Source: Burkholderiales bacterium
GTDB lineage: Bacteria; Pseudomonadota; Gammaproteobacteria; Burkholderiales; UBA11063
Length of the DNA: 7,265 nt
Assembly: GCA_020697025.1 (NCBI GenBank)
Contig: JAJFBO010000048.1
Coordinates: 1 to 7,265, forward strand
Reading direction: 5' to 3'
In this document: one piece after another, positions 6,707 through 7,265 of the stretch
Numbering within the stretch: position 1 is the first letter of the stretch
Layout: each line of letters begins with the position of its first letter
Translations under genes and position numbers: made by a program
Notes under the pieces: generated by a model
Seen by the model: only the letters and a program-made list of their open reading frames with translations
Told to the model about the DNA's origin: nothing
Database searches by the model: none

Positions 6707-6734
6707 TTCATATGAAATAAAGTAATTTTCATAT
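6707..6734. repeat. TTCATAT half-sites between regulator and kinase genes
   Basis: TTCATAT occurs at 6707-6713 and again at 6728-6734, 21 bases apart, which is two helical turns. The first overlaps its own complement to make the perfect palindrome TTCATATGAA at 6707-6716. ATATGAAA (6710-6717) and TTTCATAT (6727-6734) also form an 8-base inverted repeat with a 9-base loop. This could be an operator, or an RNA hairpin just ahead of the GGGGGAG ribosome site of the kinase gene. Neither role is proven, and the sequence is AT-rich. Confidence 0.4.
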
Positions 6735-6744
6735 CGGGGGAGAT

Positions 6745-7265
6745 ATGCAAGGAATTAAAATACCATTTTCAGATGACCAGACTAAGAATATTCCTTCTGA
6801 ATCTGGAATGTCAAACAATATTGATCACATTAGTATTGATGTACAACGTGAACGAGACAAGTTTCATAGGGTAATCAATCAAATCTCACATGATATTCGT
6901 TCTCCTTTAAGTAGCCTATCCATGATTGTTAGCGTATGCACAGGTATTTTGGAAGAAGATAGAGTTGCACTAAAACATGCAATAACCAGGATAAATGACA
7001 TTGCTTATAATTTGCAGCATGAATATTTGAAAGATGATGATTACAAAGATAATCATAAAGAGATATTAGCTATTGATCGAAGTGATTCACTGCTAATATC
7101 TTCTGCATTACTTGAAATTTTAGGAGAAAAAAGATACCAGTATAAATTATTAAATGTTCGCTTTGAGCATAGTTTTACTAATAATAGCAATTTTGCATTT
7201 ATAAATATGGAACCTGTTTTATTTAAACGGGTAATATCACATATTTTAAATAATGCTGTTGACTC
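6745..7265 (+). CDS. Cytosolic sensor histidine kinase, N-terminal part (runs off window)
   Basis: The open frame from the ATG at 6745 continues to the window edge (173 codons visible). The ribosome site is a strong but close GGGGGAG at 6736-6742. Residues 45-58 are a HisKA H-box, NQISHDIRSPLSSL, with the phosphoacceptor histidine at 49. The last visible residues, HILNNAVD at 166-173, are the start of the N-box of the HATPase domain, with N170 as the likely Mg-ATP asparagine. There is no membrane segment or signal peptide and only about 40 residues before the H-box, so no separate N-terminal sensor domain: the kinase is soluble and its input must come from a partner protein or from a domain beyond the edge. 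The helix after the H-box (60-95) would form the dimerisation hairpin. It is downstream of the HTH regulator with no terminator between them, so probably co-transcribed. A response regulator, REC or Hpt domain may follow outside the window. Confidence 0.9.
   Translation, partial: MQGIKIPFSDDQTKNIPSESGMSNNIDHISIDVQRERDKFHRVINQISHDIRSPLSSLSMIVSVCTGILEEDRVALKHAITRINDIAYNLQHEYLKDDDYKDNHKEILAIDRSDSLLISSALLEILGEKRYQYKLLNVRFEHSFTNNSNFAFINMEPVLFKRVISHILNNAVD

Noticed and set aside
1..7265. Mobile element, CRISPR array or tRNA/rRNA gene
   Set aside because: No transposase or integrase motif, no regularly spaced repeats, no cloverleaf and no rRNA-like sequence was recognised on either strand.

Overview
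The window is low-GC bacterial DNA (roughly one third G+C by eye) with compact, ordinary proteobacterial coding. The PurM wording (start of the protein, the [11 protein letters not shown] stretch and the [20 protein letters not shown] type block) and a divergently placed AI-2E/PerM-type permease resemble betaproteobacteria as I remember them. An AT-rich betaproteobacterium, perhaps in or near Neisseriales, is my best guess. A gammaproteobacterium is not excluded, and no species-level claim is possible from sequence alone.

Layout. 1-830 (minus) is the N-terminal 276 codons of an AI-2E family membrane protein. 935-1963 (plus) is a complete purM, divergent from it. 2020-2836 (minus) holds two small genes encoding exported cysteine-containing proteins of unknown function, probably one transcription unit, convergent with purM. 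2837-3204 is a 368-base non-coding stretch shared by the divergent small genes and the following AsmA-family gene. 3205-5376 (plus) is a 723-residue AsmA-family protein with three exact-period 76-residue repeats; it ends in a clear intrinsic terminator. 5460-5951 (plus) is a 163-residue soluble helical protein I do not recognise. 6052-6702 (plus) is a Cro/CI-type HTH protein with a LexA/S24-like C-terminal domain that has lost both the cleavage site and the catalytic serine. 6745 to the end (plus) is the start of a soluble histidine kinase, cut by the window edge.

The left half is housekeeping (purine synthesis, envelope protein) interrupted by an orphan pair of secreted proteins. The right half looks like a small regulatory locus: a CI-like regulator that cannot self-cleave, closely followed by a cytosolic histidine kinase, with repeated TTCATAT half-sites in the 42 bases between them. 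That pair and the orphan secreted pair are the two places most worth a second look. I see no transposase, phage structural gene, CRISPR array, tRNA or rRNA.
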